Positions 35,328-46,480 of a stretch of 64,000 bases of DNA are shown one piece after another. A program made the position numbers and the translations under genes. Source of the stretch: Epiperipatus broadwayi (lineage: Eukaryota; Onychophora; Udeonychophora; Euonychophora; Peripatidae); NCBI GenBank assembly GCA_028023455.1, contig JAQFVV010012405.1, positions 8,411,291-8,475,290 of the forward strand. Reading direction: 5' to 3'. The notes beneath the pieces were generated by a model, which made no database searches, was not told the DNA's origin, and was given only the letters and a program-made list of their open reading frames with translations. Positions within the stretch are counted from its first letter, which is position 1. Every line of letters starts with the position of its first letter.

Positions 35328-35504
35328 AGGACAAACCCAGCACTTTATCTAATGGATAACTATTAAGTAGAAAATCTGAAATTTTCAGACATTCATTTGT
35401 CTTCCAATCCAGCTATCTAAACCAAGTACATATTTACCATATATTAATAACTTTAGCAATATACAATCACCAAAGCCTTAATAGCAAAAAATAAAATTAC
35501 AAAG

Positions 35505-35681
35505 AAATCAAGTCATATGTCACATGACCTAATTTAACAAGCTTGTAGTACAAATGTTATATATAGAGCTCGCAAATAAGCTCTTAACAAGCTTTGCAGA
35601 ATATCCCCAACTCAGACCGGCTTCTGCTACTGGCTTCCTCAATGAGGTGTTAGGATATTCAAGCATTAGATTAAAAATTCC
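35505..35681 (-). repeat. Hammerhead-like repeat unit, copy 2
   Basis: Direct repeat of 35151-35327. The same frame is present (GAATATCC 35599-35606, GGATATTC 35653-35660), but the core has decayed: CUGAGGA is now UUGAGGA and the GAAA is GAAG. Stem II keeps two G-C pairs (GC-CAGUA-GC) lost in copy 1. The two copies carry different lesions, so the ancestor was probably more complete than either. Confidence 0.5.
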
Positions 35682-35899
35682 ATTATTCATGAAAAATTGT
35701 TTCATTTAAATTTACAATGGTGAGGAATTATTACTATGGTCATTCTCACAAGTTTATTATATGCTTCTTTTAACAATTTTATATTATAAAATGATATGTT
35801 ACTACTACATGCTAAAATTTGCAAATGAAAAAGAAATAATACTTAGCTAAAAGTATTTAGATAAAAATGTTGATTAATTTTATTAATCCTTTGTTTCAG

Positions 35900-35966
35900 T
35901 TTGGATCCAGAACAAAAAGAGCAGCTAATAGAAGTTATAGAAAAGCTGTTGTCTGATAAAACCACA
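35900..35966 (+). CDS. AP3B1: AP-3 complex subunit beta, exon B (trunk)
   Basis: Sixty-seven bases: one base completing a serine codon split with exon A, then 22 codons LDPEQKEQLIEVIEKLLSDK and TT. This follows KLY in all metazoan beta-3 subunits (KLYSLDPEQK). It is one helix pair of the trunk. The acceptor is TTTGTTTCAG and the donor CA|GTAAGT; phase 0 exit. At 22 complete codons it is too short to be found as an ORF and rests on the match to the family and on frame continuity. Confidence 0.95.
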
Positions 35967-38260
35967 GTAAGTTTACTTATGTATACAGTATAATATCCAG
36001 GTCAAGGCCAATTTACTTTTATTTTTATTAATTATCTTAGATATTTGACTTTTAAATAGTATTATTAAAATGTATGATATCTGTGAACTCTACAAAATTT
36101 TGCCTTTCTTTACAATGATTTATTCATTTTAATTATTGTACAGTTTCAACTGTTTTGAGGTTTTGTTAAAGGCTATAAAACACAATTGCGTTATATTATT
36201 TTTTTTAACACTAACATGCAGTAATCTTATTTTTAAATATCCATATACACTCACATATATGTAACCAGCTTCACTTATTTGTGGTATTATTAGAGGAGGA
36301 TCTTACAATTGCAAAATTTGTTGCAAAATATATTACTCAGAGGCTTCAAAAACAACTGATTTATTGGTATTGGAAAAAGCAGTCTACACTCTGATTTTGA
36401 ATCTTAGCTAGAAGAAAAAGAGAATCAGCTACGTATGTTTGTAGCAAAATATAAAATGATTCCAAATTTGAAGCTTGTTATTGGTGTCATAGAAAGATAA
36501 ATAAGAAAATTTAAAAGATTTAGAATCTTTTAAGATCAAATGAGTATGTATGAGGAGACAAAGTGAAAGATGAAATTATTGTATTTTTGGAAATAAATTT
36601 TATGACTTGGAATAGGAATGCAGCTATATATTGCAAGGATATGCATATACATGGCTTGTGATGAAAATGCTACTTCTTCATGTAGTAGGGAAGAAGATGT
36701 AACTCCATCTAATTTCTGTGAAATTTCATTTGTGAATCATACTCATTATTTCGATTCTAATAAATTAATATTTATTGAAGATCTACAAGAAGTAGAAAGG
36801 CTTAAAGTTGTTATTCAAACATTTTGGAATTAAATTTATAATAGGAAGATCCTGGAAAAATAAAATACTTGCTAATATTATTTGCAGATTGGAAAGTTGA
36901 GTGCTATCTGATTTAAAGTAAATATTTGTTTCTGCTGAATGAAATGCATATACCAATGAAAACAGTGCAATATCAAGAGTAATATAAAGATAAAACTTAC
37001 CACCAACTTGAAAAAATCTCAGCCAGAAGAATAAGATCTATTAGGATTTTGAAATAGTCCTTATATCTTTGGTGATTAAAATAAATTAGTAGGTACTGGA
37101 GTTTTTTTGCAATAAAAATCAATATTAATTTTAAAAAAAATATTAAGGATTCTGGTTATGAATCATGGATGACAAAATGGCATAACTTCATGTGCATTCT
37201 TAGTAATAAAGAGATTTAGATGTGTGAAGAACTCAAAAAATTTGATCTAATATTTCTAATCAATATCATGGGTGCATGCTTTTCCATATTCATCAGGTTA
37301 AAAAACAGAAGCATTTATTGTAATTCCTTATTAACCAGAAAGACCAATTAAAATCCTACAATCAAAAAAATTGAATCAGATCATCTGCATATTTTGCCTA
37401 TCAATCAAGTATTTTTTTAAAAATAATTCAGACTTATCAAGAGATTTAAAGACATCATCAGAAATTTCTCTATTTCCCCCATACTCCACAACTCTTTCAG
37501 AGATTCAACTTTTTAATAATTCATATTCTTCAGGTCTAATGGAATTCAGAGATTTTGTACATTTTTTTGCCTCCCAAGTTTGAATTTTTTATGTTGATTC
37601 TTTTTTTAAATTTACTTTTTGATTAATAGTATTCTCCATTATAAATGATATTTTTCAAAAAATTAATAAGATAAAAATATTTAATATGTATCTGCATACA
37701 TATATACAAATACAATGTGTACATATTACATATAAAATAGAATAATTTAAACAATATGTAATCATCGAACTGTCTTATCAGATAGAAATGGGTGATAAAT
37801 ATGGACAGTGACTTTATGCACTTCATTATGCATTCAAAGAAATGTATTTTTAGCCTGATTTTAAATTGGTTTACAGTAATATTAACTTGATATCCTTATA
37901 AATAAACCAAATAGTATTCAGAAGTGATTCCTTTTCTGTCTACTATAACAGTTGGATGATGATATAATGCAAGTTAATTAATTATATTTAACAAAAAAAA
38001 ACAGTTTGCTGGTAGATTTTAATCTCTCCTAAAATATTCACATATATATTATAAATACTGTATTCATTTCTTTATTATTGCACTTTTTTTTGTGTCCTCA
38101 CTCTAATAAAAAATGTATTAAATGTATAAGAGTGTTAAAAAATGTATCTAATCAGCTAGAAATGTAGTAAATATTTAAACCAAAACAATATAGTTTTACT
38201 TGTTGCTCTGTATATTATATTATCCAATAGTTTGTTAAATATAAAAAAAGATAAGGCAAT

Positions 38261-38370
38261 CATCATCATCATCTCTCCAAGTTCAGTCCATCTTCTCCGA
38301 TCTTTAGCTTCTCGACTCCACATCACCCCTGCACACTTTCTTATTTCATCCATCCATCTCACATATGATT
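38261..38370 (-). mobile_element. RTE-like retrotransposon, extreme 3' end (copy R5)
   Basis: On the minus strand, the C-terminal coding VRWMDEIRKCAGVMWSREAK then DRRRWTELGE runs into (GAT)n at 38262-38275. This is the same terminus as copy R6 at 58921-59060, but truncated after about 110 bp, a severe 5' truncation typical of non-LTR insertion. Its protein tail is intact, so the fragment is not ancient. Confidence 0.85.
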
Positions 38371-38389
38371 GATAAAATGGAGATAATTT

Positions 38390-39180
38390 TCTTTTTTTTT
38401 TTATCTGAAAGATTATGTCTGCCAAATTTATCATGAAAGGTTGATTGTTTTGCAATTGTAGATTTTGTGTGTTGGTGAATAGATGGTTATTGGCATGCAT
38501 TGTATTAATTTATTTTTTAAATATATCATTCAAATTTATTCATAAACATCTTTCCCTGCATTGTTAATTTCTTCAATTAACTTCAAATTAAATTCATCCC
38601 ATTTTCACTTTATAATTCCAGTTTTATTTTATTTTTTTGCTTAAATAACTATCCTGTCTATTTATGACTTTTTTTATTTATTTGTTTTTAATGACCTTTT
38701 GTAGGTCTTTCATATTGTTTACTTTTCTAAAATACTTTCTAAAGTATTTGCATTCTATCATTTCTTGTTAATCTTATTTATTTCTAAATAAATGCTCATT
38801 GCAACCTGTTTATCATATTATTTCACTCTTCCTAACATTTTAGATTCATCAGTTATTATATTTTTTTCAAAGATATTACTAAACTTTAATTTATTTATTC
38901 CTTATTAATGTAAAATTATGATCATTACTATACTCTTTTTCACCATCTTACTTATTTCTTCTTTACCTGCCAATACACAATCTACAGTGTCATTTCAAAT
39001 TCTTTCTCAAGCATCCTTTCCATTAATGTTCTTTTCATATTATCCACTTTATCAATTTTATTAATAGGTTTTTATGTCCTGAATTTATAGATAAGTCTTG
39101 TCAATGAAAATTAAATCATGAATCTTTAAAAACAGTTTTATATTTGCCAGTACTTGGTATCTATTCATTTGTTCAAGTTT
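38390..39180 (-). mobile_element. Possible decayed retroelement sequence
   Basis: The + strand is pyrimidine-rich with short CCATC/TTCAC-type words, the skew shown by minus-strand retroelements elsewhere in this window. The minus strand gives fragments such as DRQDSYLSKK-like and ECKYFRKYFRK-like peptides, without a motif that identifies the family. Weak call based on composition. Confidence 0.3.
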
Positions 39181-39295
39181 AATTTTTAAAAGAATGATTT
39201 TTTTTCTCTATCGATCAGTAAAAAAATATTCACATTAATAATCAGTACAAAAATATTCAAATTACAAAAATGATTAAAGCAATAAATAAAATAAT

Positions 39296-39405
39296 CTAGT
39301 GGCTTTATTGCTCAGGAATAATTAAAAAAAATCACTAGAAATGTCAGACCTGGATACAATCCATGGACTTTCAGCTCCAGCTCATTGTACCAAGTTATGC
39401 AGGGC
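39296..39405 (-). mobile_element. SINE, family S2
   Basis: On the minus strand GAGCTGAAAGTCCATGGATT and CCAGGTCTGACATTTCTAGTG lead to CCTGAGCAATAAAGCC, matching the S2 copies at 52590-52702 and 13549-13630. The reading frame on + across it (39341-39601) is not a gene. Confidence 0.6.
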
Positions 39406-39674
39406 ATTGAAGCAATGTTGCTATAGTTATAGCCTTTCACGATACTATTACAGAAATAAAAATCCATTTATTATTGCCCTTAAGGAAAATGAATTTTTTA
39501 GACTTTTACACTCTGCTGTTAAAAGAATGTTGCATTTAATGAACTTGTCATTGCCTATGCATGCAAATAAAAGCTTTATTTTATTATATTTATTAACTTA
39601 AATGTTTTTACATTTTTTAGATAGTTGTTTTTTTTATTATTGTTATTTATAAGTGTGATTTGTATTAATTTTAG

Positions 39675-39857
39675 CTTGTAGTTGGCAGCGCTGTGATGGC
39701 TTTCGAAGAAGTTTGTCCTGAACGTATTGATCTTATTCATAAAAATTATCGTAAACTTTGCAATTTACTAGTGGATGTTGAGGAATGGGGTCAAGTTGTT
39801 ATTATTAATATGTTAACAAGATATGCAAGAACTCAATTTTTAGATCCTAATAAAAAT
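39675..39857 (+). CDS. AP3B1: AP-3 complex subunit beta, exon C (trunk)
   Basis: Sixty-one codons in phase 0: [20 protein letters not shown] through [12 protein letters not shown] and LDPNKN. This is the most conserved stretch of the trunk seen here; the segment [20 protein letters not shown] matches metazoan beta-3 almost residue for residue. Acceptor TTAATTTTAG, donor AT|GTAAGT. The open frame runs on past the donor to 39911, but those extra codons are intron. The first residues (LVVGSAV rather than the vertebrate LVAGSVV) are the arthropod form as I remember it. Confidence 0.97.
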
Positions 39858-40649
39858 GTAAGTTACTACAATTTAGCTTTATTAATTTTTTTTTTGTATG
39901 TATATTTCTAATTTCTATACACACATATATATTAGAAATGAATTAACAAAATGAAAGTAATAATATATGCATATATTTCAAATTGTGATTATTTATTATC
40001 ATGATTTTTTTTTTTCTTATGAAAGAACAAAAAAATGCAATTTTTTTTTTTTAATTGATGTTTCATCTATTGTTTTTTAATTTAATAAATAGTATTTAAT
40101 TCACTATTTTTCCAAATTATAGTTTGATATGTAAATTAGTATTTTATGAAATAAAAAAATAAATTTTAACTATTTTTAAATTGATCTGTTTCTTCAGTCA
40201 TGCAAAAAAGAATGTGAATTGATTATAAAAGTATATAACAAAACATTACTAAATAAAAACATTTAGGAATAGTAACTCAAATGACAAATAAAATTATATA
40301 TATTGATATTTATTAATATCATCAAAAATGAAATTAATAAAATCCATTATGCTGGTTTTTTCATATAAATTATAATAACAAAAATATCATATGTAATAGG
40401 TATATAAATATATGTTGAAATGATTGTTTTTATGGATGAAAGATGTTTATATATATATATTAATAATTATATATAGAAAATCTTCTTCGGCACATTGTTT
40501 TGTTATTTATTATAATATATATTTAAAATTTCTTTTAATCATTATTAAGTTTCACAATATTTTTATTACTATTTCTATGAGATAATCAGTCATCTAAGTA
40601 CATTAAAACAATAAAATATTTTTTTTGTCATCTGTCACTTTTAGTCTTT

Positions 40650-41500
40650 TATTATCTCTTCCATTAATCATTGCTTTAAACTATTTTCTTTCTTTCCAAC
40701 CTTTTTACAGATATTATTAATCCTAATTTCATAGATCGTAATTGGCATCTGTCAGCTCTACATATCGTCATCAAAAATGAGTCATTGAATTTTTATACTT
40801 CCTTGATCAGCTTCATTCTCATCAAAATGGCAATCATCTAGGAATTAAAATAAAAACAAAAATCTTATTTTTCTATCTCACAAATATTTTTTAATTTATA
40901 AACACATTATTCAATAGTTATTCCTCATTGCTCCTTTTTAAGTCTAATAATATGTATAATTTATCAAATCCCTTTTCACGATTAATGAAGCAAATATTAA
41001 CTTTTCTTTCTTTTTTATAAGTATCTCAATAATAATCATCTTCAATTGTATCTCAAGTATTTGTCGTCCAAATCTAGCTTCTTTTCTGATATCAACATAT
41101 CTAACCTGTCATCTATACGTCTGCACAAAACTTTCTTTAATACATTACCTGCCTGTGAGATTAACGTTCTTTATCTAAGTGCATTAAATATTTTTTCTAA
41201 ATGAATCATAATTGTTGAATGAAAATCTATTAGTCACTCTTCTGAGTTTGTATATTAAATTTCAAACAACAAATAATTTTATCAGACTCCTACCCACTCC
41301 ATAGCTGTCAGTAATTTTATCAGAATTTCTCAGTTTGAGTGATTTATCTCAGCTGTAGCTTTTACAATCTTATCTTTTATTGCACAATCTTATTTCGTTA
41401 CTTACTCTCTCTCTCTCTTTTAATAGTGTAAAAGAGTCTTATTGTTATCTAGGGTTATTTCTTTAGCTTTTATTTTCTTCAAGAAGTATAATAACTAATC
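40650..41500 (-). mobile_element. Decayed reverse transcriptase fragment
   Basis: The minus strand at about 41160-41080 encodes LTGNVLKKVLCRRIDDRLDM then LISEKKLDLDD, a stretch in the style of RT fingers (…SVxGKVLCRILxxRLxxxISExQxGFR). Nearer 40740, ADQGSIKIQ may be a worn form of the DQGSPLSP-type motif. Stops are frequent. The element clade is not determinable, but it resembles the piece at 45380-46480 more than the RTE copies. Confidence 0.55.
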
Positions 41501-41525
41501 TTTCTTATTGTGTTGCCAAATGTAT

Positions 41526-41706
41526 ATCATATAATGCTAAATCATCCATGCACTTTACTACTGTTACACAATGATTTATTTACCAACCTCTTTTACAGTT
41601 TACAGTTTTAATTGCACCAGAAATTTTATTCAGAACTTTTATATCTTAACTTCAACAGCATTGTGTAACAGTAGTAAAGTGCACGGATAATTTAGTATTA
41701 TATGAT
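41526..41706. repeat. Foldback repeat, 48-bp arms at 45/48 identity
   Basis: 41526-41573 is the reverse complement of 41659-41706 except at three positions (all transitions), with an 85-bp loop. The arm includes GCACTTTACTACTGTTACAC. Similarity stops sharply at both edges of each arm. No target duplication or ORF. Confidence 0.85.
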
Positions 41707-42049
41707 AGCTTTTATTTCTAATAAACCTTTTTTTCTCACACAATTTTTTTTTATCACCCTACTTTTTTTTTTTTTTTATAAATGTTCTATTTGTATTAAT
41801 TTTTAATTTATTGTTAATTTTTTTTTATGAAAAAAGATAAAATAAAAAATAGTTTATTGCAGGGCAAAAGTTGTTCTAACTTTCCCCCTAAAGAGAAATT
41901 ATTGATGAGAAGACTGACATATGTAAAGAGTTTAATAATTATTCTTTCTTAATTTAGGATTTAGTTAAAAGTAGCTAATTACTCATCTGGATAGTCTCTA
42001 TGGATTACTTGCTTTCAAGATAATTTTAATTAATTTGGAACTAAAAAAA

Positions 42050-42165
42050 AAAACATTTCCAGGTTTATACGATCTAGATTCAAACTCCAGGTTGTAGACA
42101 TATTAGATAAATAAAGTACTATTATCCAAGAGGCATATTTATTTATTTATATTTTTTCATCTTCT
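42050..42165 (-). mobile_element. Possible tRNA-derived SINE
   Basis: On the minus strand TGCCTCTTGGATAATAGTAC resembles an A-box region, followed about 40 bases later by CCTGGAGTTTGAATCTAGATC, a B-box-like segment. No second copy recognised. Confidence 0.4.
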
Positions 42166-42384
42166 CCTTATTGTCTTATTAATTCTCTTAGTGTCTAACT
42201 CAGGTCATATTTTGCTTGTCTTCTTTTATAATATATGGTCTGTGGTGTACTTTCCTTTAATTTTTTCTAGAATATCATGTAATTTGCTATTAGTTGTATT
42301 TAATTTCTTTTTTTTATAAAATTTATCATAGCAAATTTAAGGAATTATTGTAATATTATAATAATAATTTATTTATTATTATAG

Positions 42385-42534
42385 GAATTTATTGATGAAA
42401 ATGATGTTAAATCATTTTATGACTCTGAAGCATCCGAATCTGAAGAACCCAAGAAAAAACTGTACGTTATGGACCCTGACCACAGGTTACTGTTGAGGAA
42501 CTGTAAACCTCTTCTTCAGAGCAGAAATGCTGCT
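42385..42534 (+). CDS. AP3B1: AP-3 complex subunit beta, exon D (acidic loop and trunk)
   Basis: Fifty codons in phase 0: [40 protein letters not shown] and [10 protein letters not shown]. The first half is the acidic, serine-bearing loop that is variable between beta-3 proteins (human …NFYESDDDQ…[14 protein letters not shown]). The second half, from MDPDHRLL, returns to conserved trunk helices. Acceptor TTATTATAG, donor CT|GTAAGT. The loop is shorter than in vertebrates. Several SE and SD pairs could be casein kinase sites, which is inference. Confidence 0.96.
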
Positions 42535-43348
42535 GTAAGTTTGTTGTTGTTTTTTTAATTATTATATTAATTAAAGTGTTATAACACCTTAAAATAAAAT
42601 TTCTTAGATAATTTTTTTACCCAAAATTTGTATCCTATTTTCTCATTTAGTTATTGGCTAAAGTCTTGAAAATTTTTAGCAAGCTTAAAAAAAATCAAAA
42701 ATTACAATAAAATAATGATTACCTTTATTTGTCAAAAATACATATTTGCACCTGAAGCTTGTATTTTTGAAAGCCTTATTAATGGGGGTTTTTTTTTAGT
42801 TTTTCACATGCTTCAGTATTTCACTTTTGCCTAAAAGTAAACTTCTTACTTCATTGTCTCAAGTTTTAAACTATATGTCTCACTTCCTATTTTTCAACTT
42901 TTTTTTTTACACTGCTGCTATATAAATTTTTCACTTAGATTTTTTTTTTCCCAATTTTTATATCATATTTTTTCTTTCAAAATATATTGAAGTTTTAACC
43001 TAATTTTTTTTAAATTTTATATATATTAAGTTATAGCATTTACTATTATTTTAATATATTTACTTTTGTATGAATATTACATAGTGGATTATGGGAATTT
43101 AGAAGGGAATCACAAAGTATTCATATATTTGAAATCATTTTTAAATGAACCAGGAATTACATAGTGAAACAAACTTTAATAATATAATATCACTTTGAAT
43201 TTAGATTCTAAATTTACAATAAAGGTTTGCTGTTACATGGATTTAATCCTAATTCAGATTGTTCTGTGGAGAATATTTTTTGATATTGTATTTTTGTTGT
43301 AATGCTTTGATATTTCATATATTTCTGTAGATATAATAATATAAAGAG

Positions 43349-43640
43349 CACATGGTATAATAATTTGCGTATTCCCTTACTATGGTCATAGTCATAATCT
43401 AGGTTCGAATCTCGACTGAATATACTTTAATGTGTTAGAACGCTATTAAATTTTTTTTTCAGATAATTAGTTGATAACTAATTTAGCTAGGCATCCAAAT
43501 ATAAGTTGATAACTATCAGATATCTGGATATTCTTTTCTATAGACTAAAATAAGACTGAAAAACTACTAAAAGTCTCACCATCCAATAGTTGGCGAGATT
43601 GATGAATAATGTATTCTACTTTATTGTTTCTTTTGGAGTT
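43349..43640 (+). mobile_element. Probable tRNA-derived SINE
   Basis: ATGGTATAATAATTTGCG is an A-box-like segment, and AGGTTCGAATCTCGAC (43401-43416) is a textbook B box. A unique middle part, a T run (43450-43460) and a CAGATAATTAGTTG block follow, as in the copy at 29141-29310. The internal pol III promoter is the better preserved of the two. The 3' limit is approximate. Confidence 0.6.
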
Positions 43641-45379
43641 GAGGATGGGGTTTGAGAATCTTTTCCATTTAATGGACTTATTAAAAGTTGTTAAAAAGAA
43701 TAATTATTTTTATACATCTGTAATTGTTAGAAGATAAATGATGAATTAAATATACTATTTGCTTACTAAATATCAATTATAAAAATTATTCAGAATTTTA
43801 ACATTTTGATATAAAATGTGAACTCTGTTATTTCATGACTAGTGAGTACAAGTGTGATAAACTCAAGATATTGTAGCTAGTAATTTTTTTCTCTAACTCA
43901 TTTTATTTTTTGCATCTATATCTTTTTATTACTTCTATTTTGTCTTGCTTTTTTGTATTTATTTTTTTTACAATGTTTAATGACTAATATCTGTTTTAAA
44001 TAAAAACAACATAGGATAACAGTGATAATGGATAATTGTAGCCATATACATAACAAAATTGTCTTTTTGATGTTGAAAATTGAGAGTAAGAAGAAAAAAA
44101 ATATGTTAGTGTTTGAAGATGAGTCTCTTAACCCTTATCCTGCAATCATTACTGGCTTCAAGCTCATATTTCCCATTACTATTGGTCTATAGGATGTGTT
44201 TAGATTAAAATCATTTGAATATTTAATTAATGATGTTTCACTGTGTGGGGAAAACAATATCTGAAGTTTTATAAAATCTATCAACTTTGGAATGTGACGA
44301 ATAGGATCTAGGGAAAGATTGATTTTATAAAGATAAATATATATATTGAAATACTAGACCTCATACATACTGTGAACAATTGAAATAGTCAGACTTATTA
44401 GAAAGAGATTGTAACAATAATATTTAATTGACTATTCAGAACTTTTGCATGGTAATTTTTTTTCCACTAGAGCTACAGTATTCATTATCAGAATATGCTA
44501 GTGTTAAGGAAACTTCTTGTAAAATACTTTCATCACAATCGCACTGAGATTATTGCTAGAAATTAAATTAGATTATAATTCAAGGTTATTCCTAAAAAGT
44601 ATGAGTTAGAATTATATTTCAGTCTATTATTGCAAAAGGTTACATTTCGTTTGTGAGATGGTTCTCTATTGTTTAGATGATAAATTAAACATATAATCGT
44701 CATTGGATTATGAATAAAAGCTCAGTCTTTGGAAAAGATTTCCAATCTTTTCAAATACTGTTCTTTCACATATTCCTTCACCAGATGTTAGAAAAGAAAT
44801 TGTTCCCAGAAAGTTTATGAAAAGGTGTTAAACAACAGACTAAATGGCATGATATATTAGTGGATTCTCAATAAATTCAATATATAAATTATTAAGTTTT
44901 GAAATAGACAATATACACACAATTAGGGAATAAAATATTCACTCTTGTTTTATAGATAAATAATTTTTAAATCCAATGCTGATATGTATTTTATGCATAT
45001 AAAGTATGCATATTGGAAATAGATGAAAGTAATACAGCCTTTAAATAACCATTGGAAGCACAAAGACCTTTTATCAGCTCTTTATAGAAGAAATGTGGAG
45101 AAAGTAGTATTCAAGTTTTCAGATTGACGTGGTTTTGAATAGTTTTTTTAATCATTGTTCACCTTCTATCTACAATAGCTACATACCCATTTACTGCTTA
45201 ACTATTGGCTAGCCACTTGAAAGAAAAATCCCAAGATTTATTCAGTCCAGGCTTGATTCCAGGCTGACGGTTGGTGTGTAAATACACTATTGTTCTTTTA
45301 TGAGTTCTGTCATATGCAGTTGAATTACAGAAATTGTTAGAGGAATAGTTTAAAAGAATTAGTTAATATTTATTAATTC

Positions 45380-46480
45380 AAGAAAATAGCTAGTGACTTT
45401 CCTTCAATATTTATTATTTCTTTAAATAAAAGTCAATGCAGTAAGATCTAAGGATTTTAGAACAACAACTTTAATCTCATATACTACAATAAATGTATTT
45501 ATAGTAGATTAGATATGTTTCTGCTGGACAAATAATTTGTTTTTAGAAAAGATAGAGGAATGCTGGATGAGAATTGATGTTGAGAAATATATAGAAAGAA
45601 GGGAAATTGCTATTTTTTTATTGATCTTGAAATGGCTTTAGTTAAAATAAAATCAGATTTTATTTTTGATTATGTTAAAGTAGAAAGAAATTTATATGAA
45701 TCCAAAAATATTTGTATGATTAAATAGCAATTTTTTTAACTGAACAAATATATACTATGTATATAGGGAGGGGCGTTTTTTAACTCCTCTTTTGTTGAAT
45801 ATATTACTTAAGTAAATTTTGTAACAAATGCATTTTTGATAAAATGAAGTTAGCTTTGAGATTAGGAAAACTCATTGCATCAGTTGTGATCTGATATTTA
45901 TACAAAGTTTGTGATTAAGTCATCACATTTAAGTTCAGTTCAATGGTTATAAATGGAGATAATAAAAAATTACACTTGCAGATTGGAAGATAATTTTAGA
46001 ACAGATTAATGCTTATTTAGAAAGTTGGTTTAGTGATAAAAGTAGTGATGATATTAGAATGAAAATTACAATGGCTAAATAGGTTTTTGTGAACTATTTT
46101 ACATTTGAATTAAGAAAATGTCTTGTTAAATCTTTTGTTTGGAGAGGATTTTAACTGGAACGGAAATTTGGGCTGTCTATAAAAAAGAAGTGTGAAAAAG
46201 TTAGAATCTATAGAGTAATGGATTTGGAGAAGATTAAAATAGTTAAGTTGGAATGTTAGTATTTGTCATAATAAACTGATAAAAAGAATAAATGAAAACA
46301 GTTTATTACTGATAAAATTATGAAACAGAAGAGAATTTGATTGAGTATATACTCAGAACCAGAGGAATTATGAAAGATATGATCAGGAAAAGAAAAAATC
46401 TGATTGAGATTCTAAAACTAGGAAGTAGCTGTGAATATGTAACAGTCAGATAAAACAGTAGACAGGAAAGTTTAGAGAGG
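45380..46480 (+). mobile_element. Decayed reverse transcriptase element, fourth type
   Basis: The + strand gives, in order, FRTTTLISYT (RT fingers, RTITLIS-like, about 45455), IAIFLLILKWL (worn palm motif A), YREGRFLTPLLLNIL (motif B region, from about 45760), and near 46060 RMKITMAK-stop-VFVN. Then comes FELRKCLVKSFVWRG (about 46105-46155), the KRLVKCFVWSVLLYG block of these enzymes. It ends in a segment resembling the RIxENxxLLxxIxxRR tail. Numerous stops and indels; no boundaries or tail found. These are the blocks of LINEs often mis-annotated as craniofacial development protein 2-like. Confidence 0.7.

Larger units (their letters stand above)
30034..35899 (+). other. AP3B intron A-B (5,866 bp)
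   Basis: GTAAAT…TTTCAG, phase 2. It holds an unassigned G-rich island (about 30660-31440), a decayed non-LTR element on the minus strand (32650-34620) and the hammerhead-like direct-repeat pair (35151-35681). The remaining stretches 30034-30659, 31441-32649 and 34621-35150 show nothing recognisable. Confidence 0.85.
35967..39674 (+). other. AP3B intron B-C (3,708 bp)
   Basis: GTAAGT…TTTTAG, phase 0. It contains an RTE 3' end (38261-38370), probable decayed minus-strand retroelement sequence (38390-39180) and a SINE (39296-39405). 35967-38260 holds no recognised element; open frames at 36618-36833 and 37371-37583 are unassigned. Confidence 0.85.
39858..42384 (+). other. AP3B intron C-D (2,527 bp)
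   Basis: GTAAGT…TTATAG, phase 0. It contains a decayed RT fragment (40650-41500, -), a 48-bp foldback pair (41526-41706) and a possible SINE (42050-42165, -). 39858-40649 holds only AT-rich low-complexity sequence. Confidence 0.85.

Noticed and set aside
36618-37583. Open frames at 36618-36833 and 37371-37583 as genes or exons
   Set aside because: No family match, no consistent splice sites, and composition like the surrounding intron.
39693-39911. Stand-alone 72-codon protein starting at MMAFEEV
   Set aside because: It is AP3B exon C; the true coding begins at 39675 after a splice acceptor and ends at the donor at 39857.
44130-44150. TTAACCCTTATCC as a fourth piggyBac-like MITE
   Set aside because: No matching right end AAGGGTTAA and no internal similarity to the three copies were found nearby.
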